DNA of 14,659 nt from the NCBI GenBank assembly GCA_002404055.1, contig DHIZ01000048.1, forward strand, positions 1 through 14,659, given 5' to 3'. Source of the stretch: Chloroflexi bacterium UBA4733 (GTDB lineage: Bacteria > Chloroflexota > UBA4733). The notes beneath the pieces are model-generated. The model ran no database searches. It worked only from the letters and a program-made list of their open reading frames with translations, and was not told where the DNA came from. A program made the position numbers and the translations under genes. The first letter of the stretch is position 1; the number at the start of each line of letters is the position of its first letter. This document shows positions 1 through 6,860 of this stretch, piece by piece.

Positions 1-476
1 GCGCTGCTCCGCGTGATGATGGTGTCGTCGCTGGGTTGGTTGATCGGGGGCACACCGCCCCCGCCGTTATGGCTTGCGGCCAGCAGCGCTGCGCCGACTG
101 CCGCGAGCGCCACGCGGTGATCCCGGTGGTACTCGCTCTTCGAGATGGCGAGCTTCATGCATACGGCGAGTACGTCGAGTTCTGCGACGTAGCGCAGGTG
201 GAGCAATTGATAGCTCCGCCAGGCGTGCGACGCTTCTGGCGTAGCGGCCGGGGGACGCAGCGCTTCCATACTCAGCAGGATGCGCTCCCGAATGAGTTTC
301 CCCTGCATCGCAGGGGAGAGCGGGCGCTCGGTGTCGAGCGCCATTGTGAGTGGGTTGCGCAGCAAGCGGGATGGATCTGAAAGATGCAGCAGCGCGTGAC
401 GCACCCAGGCCCTTGCCACTCCGGCATCTTCTGCTGACGGGCGATCGGTCCGGAAAGACATCCGGTGTATCTCCAT
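1..476 (-). CDS. Partial transcriptional regulator/ATPase-type protein, N-terminal domain with HTH (runs off left edge)
   Basis: An open minus-strand frame starts at ATG 476 and continues past base 1, giving at least 158 residues. It has Asp/Arg/Leu-rich helices around residues 20-75 (including VRHALLHLSDPSRLL) and then, at about 88-132, a segment resembling a sigma-70 region 4-like helix-turn-helix (SYQLLHLRYVAELDV, then ISKSEYHRDHRVAL). This is the layout I associate with the N-terminus of many Chloroflexota regulators that carry ATPase, TPR or sensor domains further on. The family match is from memory, and the C-terminal domains lie outside the window, so the function is open. A second in-frame ATG at 461 has GGAG nine bases upstream and may be the true start. 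The frame also stays open upstream of 476 to about 550, so a longer GTG-initiated form is possible. It is transcribed away from the fragment at 748. Confidence 0.6.
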   Translation of the reverse strand, partial: MEIHRMSFRTDRPSAEDAGVARAWVRHALLHLSDPSRLLRNPLTMALDTERPLSPAMQGKLIRERILLSMEALRPPAATPEASHAWRSYQLLHLRYVAELDVLAVCMKLAISKSEYHRDHRVALAAVGAALLAASHNGGGGVPPINQPSDDTIITRSS

Positions 477-660
477 GGGGTAAAACCGGCGAAGCACGGC
501 GCCTGACTCGGCACCGAGCCGCAGCAGGTACCACACCACCCAGCACCTAGAGTAGCGCGGACCTGCGATAGCCGCAAGGTCACTGACACTTTCGGTGGCG
601 AAGCCCCGTCTGTCCGCCAGCAGTTGGGACAACTGCGGCACTTTTGGGGCACTCCATACC

Positions 661-689
661 TTGACGGGGGATCTCACTTCTCTGATAGT
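661..689 (+). promoter_or_regulatory. Candidate sigma-70-type promoter for the substrate-binding protein fragment
   Basis: A -35-like TTGACG at 661-666 and a -10-like GATAGT at 684-689 are separated by 17 bases. This places a start site near 696, about 50 bases before the ATG at 748. The spacing is ideal and each hexamer has four or five consensus matches. Chloroflexota promoters are poorly characterised, so this is a pattern match only. Confidence 0.4.
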
Positions 690-747
690 TGCTGCAGGAC
701 AGCACGTTCCCGGCCGAATGTGCGTACCAGTCCATGAGGAGGAAGCA

Positions 748-1262
748 ATGGTCCAGTACTTGACCCGTCGCGCGCTACTCCGAGCTACTGCGCTATCCGG
801 CCTTGGTGCTGTCGGAGGAGTCCTGCTCGCCGCTTGTGGCGCAGCCAGTCCGGTAGCAACAACAGCAAGCACGTCTGCGTCATCCTCAACTGTGTTGGTT
901 GTTCCTGTTACGACCGTAGCAACGACGGCGCCCCCGAGCAGCGCCGTCGCGGTGGCCGGCAGCGCAGCGGCGAGCAGCACGACGAATGCCGCGAGCACGT
1001 CCTCGTCGACGGTGGCGACCACTGCCAGAGCCAGCAACTCCAGCTCCGTGGTGAAGTCGTCGGCTACTGCTCCGGCGACCGCCGTTCGCACGGTGCAATG
1101 GTTCTCGACCGGTGGACTCAAGGACTCGGAGCAGCAGACCTGGAAGAGCATTTTCGCCGCATTTGCACAGCAGCGTCCGGACGTCAAGGTGGACTTCGTG
1201 AGTCCCGGCGGCGACGAGAACGCGAAGTTCGTCTCGGAGGTCGCCGCGATCATCAAATCTGC
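748..1262 (+). pseudogene. Truncated ABC-transporter substrate-binding lipoprotein (family 1 type), N-terminal third only
   Basis: The frame starts at ATG 748 behind a consensus AGGAGG (737-742) with a five-base spacer. The product begins with a twin-arginine-like signal (LTRRALLRATALSG) and a lipobox, LLAAC, with the acylated Cys at residue 30. A linker of about 75 residues made mostly of Ser, Thr, Ala and Val follows. The start of a solute-binding fold comes next (VQWFSTGG, then an amphipathic helix and the strand VKVDFVSPGG). Family members are usually above 400 residues, but here homology-like sequence stops after about residue 171. The frame then becomes a Cys/Arg-rich string antisense to the dehydrogenase at 1546, and stops only at 2757. 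An intact protein would be a lipid-anchored extracytoplasmic sugar receptor. This copy lacks most of both lobes and should not bind ligand. Confidence 0.7.
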
Positions 1263-1484
1263 GACACGGATGTCGCGACCGACCGCATCGTGGCTGTGCC
1301 GCTCGAGCCGGGGGGCTTGCTCGTGTTTCACGGCTTGCTGCACCACGGTACCCCGCCCAACGCCTCACCGCGTCGGCGGCGGGCGTTGCAGTTCTGGTAC
1401 GTCCGCGACGGGCTGCAGAGACACTCCCGCGAGGAGCACCAGGCCATCTGGGGCAGCGAGGGAAAAGACGAGACCTGCTTTTAG
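1263..1484 (+). pseudogene. C-terminal fragment of a phytanoyl-CoA dioxygenase (PhyH)-like protein
   Basis: In a frame different from the preceding fragment, about 73 codons read DTDVATDRIVAVPLEPGG, LLVFHGLLHHGTPPNAS and PRRRRALQFWYVR, ending at TAG 1482-1484. The pattern G-x-L-x-x-F-H, H-H-G-T-x-x-N-x-S, then an Arg-rich strand is the C-terminal part of the double-stranded beta-helix of PhyH-type Fe(II)/2-oxoglutarate oxygenases. There the last His binds iron and a downstream Arg binds 2-oxoglutarate. The N-terminal HxD motif and the first two-thirds of the protein are absent, because the sequence abruptly becomes the substrate-binding protein fragment upstream of about 1262. It has no start codon or ribosome-binding site of its own. 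The fragment identity is a recognition from motifs. That it is a decayed remnant is an inference. Confidence 0.65.
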
Positions 1485-1545
1485 GGTTGGTGTCAACATC
1501 AACGCCAGAGCCGATCCCGGAACGCTTCCAATGGAGTATGCTCTC

Positions 1546-2589
1546 CTATTCCCAGGTAAAGATGACGCCCAGCCAGCCGTGGGGGCTAGCAGCCATCTGT
1601 TGGTAGAGAACCGGCGCTGCCGTAGCCGGCACACTATGGCTGATGAGGTGCTCGACTCGCAACCGACCGACCGCAAGCAAATCCAAAATGTTGCGGCGAT
1701 TGACCGCCTGTGTCCAGGGCACCGCTGGATGCCAGTAGCCAGGCGCCTTTGGTTGATGTACACCAATGATCGTCAATTCCTTGAGTTGCAACTCGTCGTA
1801 GAGGGAAATCTCTACGGTGCCGACGAGGCTGCCCACGACGACGATGCGCCCGGCGAATGCCGCCATCTGCAGCAGCGAGGGAAATGCGCGCGTCGTCGCG
1901 GTGCAGTCAAAGGCGACATTGGCGCCACGCCCGTCTGTGAGCGCCCAGACCTGAGCAACAGTGTCCTCGGTTGCCGCTACCTGAAAGTCCAGTCCGCTCT
2001 GGCGGGACTGTTCCAACCGTTCAATGTCCAAGTCGACACCAATCACGGGCCGAGCGCCGTTCAGCCCAGCCAGTTGTCCCACGAGTTGGCCTACCACCCC
2101 CTGGCCGACGACGACGCACGTCTCACCCAAATGGATCGCTGCCTTGCGCACACCGTGCAGCGCCACACTGCCCAATACTGCAAAGGTCGCCTGCTCATCC
2201 GACACGCCGACCGGAATTACCTGAAGCCAATCAGGAGCGCCCGGCCATTGCTTCGTTGGCAACGCTCCTTCCGGTGGGACGGGGATCGGGCTGAGATCGA
2301 CCAGAACGTGGCTGGCGTGCCCTTTGAGCGTGGCAACACGATCGCCGGACCGTACCGCCGTGACGCCGTCGCCAACGGCCACCACAACACCGACCTGGGC
2401 GTAGCCCGAAAAGCGCGGGTAGCTGCCACCGCCGCGTTGGATCCCAAGAAAGGCCTTGACTTCGGTGCCGGCGCTCACCAACGTGCGTGTAGTGCGAACG
2501 AGCACCTGATGCGGGCCGGGCGTCGGCACGTCAAACGGCTGCAACTCAACTCGTCGCTGGCCGGTGAAGACCAGCCGTCTGCCTTCCAT
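1546..2589 (-). CDS. Zinc-type medium-chain dehydrogenase/reductase (BchC-like, alcohol dehydrogenase superfamily)
   Basis: This is an intact 347-residue protein, about the usual length for medium-chain dehydrogenases. The N-terminal GroES-like catalytic domain includes LVSAGTE at about residues 37-43. In classical alcohol dehydrogenases a zinc-ligand Cys sits near this position; here it is Ser/Ala, as in the BchC-like and 'bi-domain oxidoreductase' branch with an SAGTE motif. The Rossmann domain shows GQGVVG at 162-167 and then VIGVDLD, where the acidic residue at about 186 suggests NAD(H) rather than NADP(H). AFAGRIVVVGS further on is typical of the family. ATG 2589 is preferred over the GTG at 2592 because GGAG lies six bases upstream. 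A 48-codon remnant ends only 12 bases upstream on the same strand, so the gene was probably once downstream in an operon. The substrate cannot be told from sequence. A sugar or polyol would fit the sugar-transport fragments nearby, but that is only a guess. Confidence 0.85.
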   Translation of the reverse strand: MEGRRLVFTGQRRVELQPFDVPTPGPHQVLVRTTRTLVSAGTEVKAFLGIQRGGGSYPRFSGYAQVGVVVAVGDGVTAVRSGDRVATLKGHASHVLVDLSPIPVPPEGALPTKQWPGAPDWLQVIPVGVSDEQATFAVLGSVALHGVRKAAIHLGETCVVVGQGVVGQLVGQLAGLNGARPVIGVDLDIERLEQSRQSGLDFQVAATEDTVAQVWALTDGRGANVAFDCTATTRAFPSLLQMAAFAGRIVVVGSLVGTVEISLYDELQLKELTIIGVHQPKAPGYWHPAVPWTQAVNRRNILDLLAVGRLRVEHLISHSVPATAAPVLYQQMAASPHGWLGVIFTWE

Positions 2590-2601
2590 CACTTGCTCCG
2601 G

Positions 2602-2748
2602 CTACGAGGACTGCTTCAGCCCCCGATCCCTCACCGCGACAGCGGATTTCGCCGCCTGTTCCATGGTGGGTTGACCGGGGTACGCTTTGGCGATCTCGTT
2701 AGCGATCGTCTGCTGGCCGTCCTTACCAGAAGCATAGCAGCAAGCAGT
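2602..2748 (-). pseudogene. C-terminal remnant, possibly of an ABC substrate-binding protein
   Basis: On the minus strand, 48 codons between two stops end at TAG 2604-2602 and contain GKDGQQTIANEIAKAYPGQ followed by TMEQAAKSAVAVRDRGLKQ. The helix - AYPGQPT - helix - KQSS-stop pattern is like the last two helices of family 1 substrate-binding proteins, where the tail is often annotated as repeating Ala/Gln helices. No start codon or upstream domain is present, because an in-frame TGA lies just upstream of base 2748. It sits 12 bases before the dehydrogenase start on the same strand, the spacing of an operon partner. The assignment is tentative, and it could be the tail of another helical protein. 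Confidence 0.35.
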
Positions 2749-2922
2749 TCAGGGTGACAGCATGGAGGGGTTTCGAAAGAGGTCAGATCCTGGGAGATGG
2801 GGAGGGCAACGGGAGGAGGGGTGGTTTGACAGGGGAGTGTCGGACAGGCAGGATAGCGGCTATGCTATGGCCTTGCGCCAGTGCAGGCGCATCGTTAACC
2901 TACAGAAAGTGCGGCTCCAGCC
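2749..2922. other. Intergenic stretch upstream of the metallophosphoesterase
   Basis: No convincing gene is seen here. On the plus strand a consensus -35-like TTGACA lies at 2826-2831, and TATGCT occurs at 2861-2866, but their spacing is too long for one standard promoter. A weaker GGATAG at 2851-2856 is 19 bases from the TTGACA. A promoter for the gene at 2923 probably lies in this stretch, but the -10 element cannot be fixed. Confidence 0.3.
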
Positions 2923-4269
2923 ATGCGAATAGCCGTGATCGGCGACCTGCACGTCTTTGACGCTCCCTCGGCAGGGCGTTTGCCCGGATCGTCGCTGTTG
3001 CCGGCAGCGGTCAGCGGCGCCAGTGATGCCGACCGGTATCAGACCTTCACCGAGCGCGTCCTTCCCCTGCTGTTGGCAGAGGTCGCTGCTGCGTGCCCGG
3101 ACCTCGTGCTGCATACGGGCGACCTGGCGGAGCACGGCAATCGGGAGCCGGCCGGCTCGCGTGAACTCAGCGCCGGCATGCACACACTGCGGTCGATCGG
3201 TACCCCGCTGCTGCTGTGCCGCGGCAATCACGATGGCAACCGTGCCTGGCCCGACCTGTGCGGCCCGCAGGCGCCGCTCCATTGGGAGCGGGACGGCGTC
3301 CACTTCTTTCTGCTGGATGACCCCAACTTCGCAGCCCCCGATCAATTCACCCGACTGGAGCGAGCGCTCGAATCGGCCACGCGGGCCATCGCCGGGCAGG
3401 GCGGTCGGCTGTTCCTGGCCGCCCACGAACCGGCCTACGCTGTGGCGCGGCCGTTCTTTACCGACCGCGTCTACGCGCAACAGTTGGCGGCCCTGGCGGC
3501 GCGCTTCCCGATTGAGGCGCTGTTCTGTGGTCACGCCCACAATCAGGCCTGGAGCCTGCACCCCTTGCCGGCAGGTCGGCGCTGGTTGCAAGTGAAAGGC
3601 GCCGCCGTCGGCTTTCCGGGGCTGCCTGCCCAGCCACTCGACGCCGTGCGCGCCGTCTGCGGCGGCCGAGCGGGCTGTGAACTGCTCGGCGGGTATCTGG
3701 AGGATGGCGCTCCCGGCTGGAACGAGCTGATCGTCGAGGGCGAGTGGGCGACGTTGCGCTGGCACGCCCTGGGCGCCGGTGTGCAGACGGAGCTACGCTG
3801 GCGCAGGCCCGGTGAAGTCGAGGTAGTGCGCCGGCCACCGCCAACGGCCCCGCCCGCCGGGCCCTTGCCGGCGGATGCAGCAATTGTCGCTGCGCGCCTC
3901 CATCTGGCAGGGTATGGCGGTGGTGCGGGTCGTCGTCTCCACCTAAACGGCAGAGCAGTGGGGAGCATCCCCGGTTTAGGCTCTTTTGCCCCCCGCCTGA
4001 GCGTTCCCCTCCCGCCCGAACTGGTGCACGCGAGCAATGTCATCAGCATTGAGACATTACCAGGCGACCGCCTCCTGGTGGGGGCGCTGGCCCTGGAAGC
4101 CCAGCTTGCGGATGGACATCTGCTCCGTACCCCCGTGGACCAGCAGCTCCACGCCACCAGCGATGATTGGGATGCCTGGAACGAGCCGCGGCTCCGTCGC
4201 CTGGCGGCCGGTCGCCCGATCGGGGTAACGCTTTCGTTTTCTGCGGCGAGTTCAGCGATGAGCGGGTGA
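2923..4269 (+). CDS. Calcineurin-like metallophosphoesterase with C-terminal beta-sandwich-like domain
   Basis: This is a 448-residue protein. Residues 1 to about 230 carry the full metallophosphoesterase signature in order: GDLH (D8, H10), HTGDLAEHGN (D67), RGNHD (N102, H103, D104), AHEP (H168) and GHAHN (H204, H206). These are the residues that hold two metal ions in the family, so the enzyme should be active as a phosphomono- or phosphodiesterase. No signal peptide is seen, so it is probably cytoplasmic. The remaining half is unusual. After a Pro-rich joint near 308-318 it has strands such as RRLHLNGRAVGSIPG and NVISIETLPGDRLLVGAL, like a galactose-binding-type beta-sandwich with the HLNG...N-x-I-x-I pattern. 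That suggests a substrate carrying a carbohydrate or polymer, but this is inference. The ribosome-binding site is weak. The ATG is chosen because the first metal-binding motif begins at residue 7. Confidence 0.85.
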   Translation: MRIAVIGDLHVFDAPSAGRLPGSSLLPAAVSGASDADRYQTFTERVLPLLLAEVAAACPDLVLHTGDLAEHGNREPAGSRELSAGMHTLRSIGTPLLLCRGNHDGNRAWPDLCGPQAPLHWERDGVHFFLLDDPNFAAPDQFTRLERALESATRAIAGQGGRLFLAAHEPAYAVARPFFTDRVYAQQLAALAARFPIEALFCGHAHNQAWSLHPLPAGRRWLQVKGAAVGFPGLPAQPLDAVRAVCGGRAGCELLGGYLEDGAPGWNELIVEGEWATLRWHALGAGVQTELRWRRPGEVEVVRRPPPTAPPAGPLPADAAIVAARLHLAGYGGGAGRRLHLNGRAVGSIPGLGSFAPRLSVPLPPELVHASNVISIETLPGDRLLVGALALEAQLADGHLLRTPVDQQLHATSDDWDAWNEPRLRRLAAGRPIGVTLSFSAASSAMSG

Positions 4270-4335
4270 TCGCCAAAGCCCGGGTTCCGCTGGTATTGGC
4301 GCTTCCAGCAATCAAGGAAATAACCCGGAGCATTG

Positions 4336-4415
4336 ACTAGTGGGTCACGCCGCAATTAAGTTGGGATTCACGCCAGAGGCGGATATCTCAGTTAATTGTC
4401 GCGTGACCCACTAGT
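4336..4415. repeat. 80-bp inverted-repeat element (MITE-like or hairpin)
   Basis: The left arm 4336-4359 and right arm 4392-4415 are 24-base inverted repeats. The outer 15 bases (ACTAGTGGGTCACGC) pair perfectly, and the inner nine pair except for one C-C mismatch and one G-U. The loop is 32 bases. The outermost six bases, ACTAGT, are themselves a palindrome containing CTAG, a known target of some insertion sequences. The architecture fits a small non-autonomous element with terminal inverted repeats. Alternatively it is a strong hairpin ending transcription of the metallophosphoesterase gene, 66 bases upstream. No T-run follows, which argues against a simple intrinsic terminator. Confidence 0.7.
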
Positions 4416-4749
4416 ACCACGCCTTCAATGGAGTGTGGTTGAGGCGGACCTGGACCCCACCCGGGGATCGGAGCAGCGTGGGACGAGACCGGTCTTGATC
4501 GTCAACAACGAGGACTTCAATGACGCAGTGCGGAACGTGACGGTTCTGCCTTTGACTTCGACCCGCCGCGGTCTCTATCCCTCTGGAGTGTGGATACCTG
4601 CCGGTGCTGGCGGTCAATGGCACCAGGCCTTAGCCAAGTGTTTAGTTGCTTTGGATACTGCGCAGGACAGTCTGCCCGATTGCCGTCGCCGCCATCGGGC
4701 CAGTAAAGGTGACCACCACGTAACCCCCCGTGCTCTTGTCCATGATTAA
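4396..4749 (+). pseudogene. MazF/PemK-family endoribonuclease toxin, C-terminally truncated
   Basis: Residues 14-73 of this frame (VVEADLDPTRGSEQRGTRP, then LIVNNEDF, VTVLPLTSTRR, GVWIPAGAGGQ) match the MazF/PemK fold. They include the substrate-contacting Arg of the RGSEQ-x-x-x-RP loop and the Thr/Ser of PLTS. Active relatives continue with a QIRT-x-x-x-x-RL strand and helix. Here that part is missing after WHQALAKC (about 4641), where the sequence becomes antisense to the lipoprotein gene and reads on without homology to 4749. The N-terminus is also odd: no ATG is in frame, the first codons (TTG at 4396) lie inside the right arm of the inverted repeat, and GTG 4435 is the only other option. 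Neither has a clear Shine-Dalgarno. No antitoxin gene is adjacent. It is probably a dead toxin remnant. Confidence 0.65.
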
Positions 4750-6300
4750 TGTTGCGGCGACCGGCTGCCCATTTGCGTCAGGCAACGGGTATGTAATCCA
4801 GGCTCCGTGATTGCTGATCGACGTAGCACCGGGCGGGATGACCAGGCGCCAGTCCAGCACCATATAGCTTGAAAACTCAGCAGACTGGGGCTCACGGCCG
4901 CAGTTAACACACCCCGAGATATGCACCGTGAGGCGATTCTTGCCTGAGGGCGACGTTAGCTCCGTTATCGTGGCAGTCGAACCAGCAGGGGAAATATCTT
5001 GCATCGCCCATCCGTCAGGTACGTCCAGGATTACTCCGGTGACTGTCCGCTCCTGTAAGGTTACTGTGGCACCGGCAGGATCTGAAAGGCCTGTCGGAGT
5101 CTGCGATGGCAGAGGGAACGGCTGGAAGTCGCCTGGGTGGCCCGGCGGGCCCTCAAAGAGCATGGTGACGCTCATACGAAGCGTAGAAGTACTCGGCGTT
5201 GTGAGTAGCTCCTTGTCAATGGACCAGTGGTCGCTAAGCCAGGTAAAGGAGAGGACAAGCGCGCGGGAAAAGGAGGGATCGTTAGCTGGCACCAGGAGCG
5301 CGTAGTGACCTGGAATTCCGGCGTTGGTACCGTCACTAATCCCCGCTACTCTCGCAGGACCGCCCTCTGGAGACTCGCGAAGATTCCTGAGTGCTGTGGC
5401 AGCGTCGACAGGCTGGCCAGACGAACGCCACCCACCGGCGATGATGGGCTGCGTGAACCGTCCCGACCAGGCTGCGGCACCCTTGTGCGCAAGCGGGACC
5501 AATGTCTTTTCGACAAACGCGCGAAAATCCGCCGAATCAGGTACTTCAGGCAACTCCGTTGCGGATATGGGTGCTAGAGCCGAAGCGGAGATGTCCGGGA
5601 CAGGCGTGCTGGGACTATCTGAGATAGCAGCTTGCAGTGGCACCGAACCCGTCATTGCAGCCGCCATGGAGGGACACAAGTTTGCGAGAACAGCAGGGCC
5701 GTTCGGGTTTCCCTGAATTACTTCTGCGATATTCAATGGCTGCAATGACTGACCGCTGTTAATTCGGCTCAATTGCGTTTCCAATGCACTATCAACGCGC
5801 AAGCCTACCGGCAGGTACTGCTGAGCAGAGAGAATGTTGCTGCTACTCGGACCACCAGGCGCGTATCCAGCCGTGTTGATAACGCTGGCAGAGATAATTG
5901 TATTGGTGATGTTTCCAACGAGCGCTATACGCGCGAGACAGCGGTATGGCGAACTAGCATATTGAGCAGCACCGTATATCACCGTGAAATCACTCGCAAG
6001 GGTTTGATGGTAGCTCCGTGCGTCGTCGAAGATCTGCTGCCTCGGCAACATTTGGTTAGCTAATCCCTGGACCAAGTCGTTCAATCGCGTCGACATAGAC
6101 GGTTCTCGAGCCAGAAGTCGAACGAGATAGGTGTCGTTCGGAGACAGGACCAATGGTGCTGGTCGTACCAAAGCCTCAAGCGTCGGTACAACCAGTGGTT
6201 GCGGTGTTGCAATTACTTGTGAATTTGCGCATCCAGCCAAAATGAACAGAACCACGGCAATTAGGGAGCGTAACAGTCGTGACACCTTAAATGGCCGCAT
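4642..6300 (-). CDS. Secreted lipoprotein of unknown function
   Basis: This is an intact 552-residue protein that I do not recognise. The N-terminus is a clear lipoprotein signal: basic start (MRPFKVSRLLRS), hydrophobic core, and lipobox ILAGC with the acylated Cys at residue 24. It should therefore be anchored on the outer face of the membrane. A helical region at about 50-110 with PSMSTRLNDLVQGLANQ is followed by mixed alpha/beta segments. A Pro/Ser/Ala-rich part lies at 225-255, and a second compact region at about 410-550 has VTGVILDVPDGW, a CVNC pair (Cys 464 and 467) and GGYVVVTFTG. The last 140 residues resemble a PsbP/lipoprotein-type fold only in general character. GAGGTG lies six bases before the ATG and fixes the start. 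Its codons look more A/T-rich than those of the neighbouring genes, which may indicate a different origin. It converges on the toxin remnant, and its stop is where that remnant loses homology. Confidence 0.75.
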   Translation of the reverse strand: MRPFKVSRLLRSLIAVVLFILAGCANSQVIATPQPLVVPTLEALVRPAPLVLSPNDTYLVRLLAREPSMSTRLNDLVQGLANQMLPRQQIFDDARSYHQTLASDFTVIYGAAQYASSPYRCLARIALVGNITNTIISASVINTAGYAPGGPSSSNILSAQQYLPVGLRVDSALETQLSRINSGQSLQPLNIAEVIQGNPNGPAVLANLCPSMAAAMTGSVPLQAAISDSPSTPVPDISASALAPISATELPEVPDSADFRAFVEKTLVPLAHKGAAAWSGRFTQPIIAGGWRSSGQPVDAATALRNLRESPEGGPARVAGISDGTNAGIPGHYALLVPANDPSFSRALVLSFTWLSDHWSIDKELLTTPSTSTLRMSVTMLFEGPPGHPGDFQPFPLPSQTPTGLSDPAGATVTLQERTVTGVILDVPDGWAMQDISPAGSTATITELTSPSGKNRLTVHISGCVNCGREPQSAEFSSYMVLDWRLVIPPGATSISNHGAWITYPLPDANGQPVAATLIMDKSTGGYVVVTFTGPMAATAIGQTVLRSIQSN

Positions 6301-6449
6301 AACTTCACCTCGAAAGGGGATATCTACTCAGTGTCCAGCGAAAATGTCTGCGTCCGACCATTCCCCGCCACGCTGGCGCTACGTCAGGAAAAGGCTACGT
6401 ACTTACATCAGTACGAAGAACGTCACCAATATTTCAGGTGCGCCGAATG
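6301..6449. other. Spacer between two minus-strand genes with possible promoter
   Basis: No gene is seen. On the minus strand a CAGACA and a TAGATA hexamer separated by 18 bases lie about 20-50 bases upstream of the lipoprotein ATG, and could be its promoter. The match is modest. Confidence 0.2.
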
Positions 6450-6722
6450 TCAGTGCTTCGTAAACCTATACCGAACCAATAGTGTAGCTCCAGACCCCTT
6501 TGGGGGAGCATAGATCACTTCGTCACTTGATCCCATTTTACGACGCATCACACTGCAGCAAACCGGCATTCGATGATTTCTTGCTGGATAACCACTAACC
6601 TGGCGATGTAGGTTTCCTGCGAGAACAGTCACTGCATCCTTACCCTCCCGGTGCGCCTCTTCCAGAATGGCATTCAGCCTGCTCGTAAAGTCTGCAGAGG
6701 TAGGCGGCGTTACCTGTTCCAA
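6450..6722 (-). CDS. Small conserved protein with HRMPVCC motif, unknown function
   Basis: This is a protein of about 90 residues containing SADFTSRLNAILEEAHREG, then the striking segment LHRQVSGYPARNHRMPVCC, and a C-terminal strand APPKGSGATLLVRYRF. The pattern LHR-x-V-x-GYP-x-x-NHRMPVCC-x-VM followed by a GxGATLxxRY strand recurs in small bacterial proteins I have seen described only as hypothetical. The two adjacent Cys, several His and the final beta strand would suit a small DNA- or metal-binding fold, but no activity can be assigned. The start chosen is TTG 6722, which has AAGGA seven bases upstream and gives a typical length. The frame stays open to a TTG at 6782, which would add 20 basic residues. 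No in-frame ATG exists before the conserved core. Confidence 0.65.
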   Translation of the reverse strand: MEQVTPPTSADFTSRLNAILEEAHREGKDAVTVLAGNLHRQVSGYPARNHRMPVCCSVMRRKMGSSDEVIYAPPKGSGATLLVRYRFTKH

Positions 6723-6830
6723 GACAAATTCCTTTCTCCAGTTGGGCAACTTCCCCCTGCTATTGCCATAGCTTCTTTTCAATTGTCACTTCTCATCTGG
6801 GGTAAGGACGGGAGAAGACTACCGAACAAA

Positions 6831-6860
6831 AGTATACCATATGGTCCCACCAAGCGTCGC
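6831..6860 (-). promoter_or_regulatory. Candidate promoter with overlapping palindrome for the small HRMPVCC gene
   Basis: On the minus strand TATACT (bases 6836-6831) is a near-consensus -10. A poor -35 (GCGACG) lies 18 bases upstream at 6860-6855. The perfect 10-base palindrome ACCATATGGT at 6836-6845 sits directly against the -10 and could be an operator or chance. Confidence 0.3.

Noticed and set aside
67..652. Two long minus-strand frames overlapping the left-edge regulator.
   Set aside because: They are Arg/Ala- or Cys-rich strings. The alternative minus-strand frame that is open to base 1 reads as a regulator with an HTH.
595..2757. A single 720-residue plus-strand open frame across the whole left region.
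   Set aside because: Only codons from 748 to about 1262 look like protein. The rest is antisense to the dehydrogenase or out of frame with the PhyH fragment, and has Cys/Arg/His-rich composition typical of a shadow frame.
3543..4355. A 270-residue minus-strand frame antisense to the metallophosphoesterase.
   Set aside because: It is Arg/Pro/Ser-rich with no domain-like pattern, while the plus-strand gene has all catalytic motifs.
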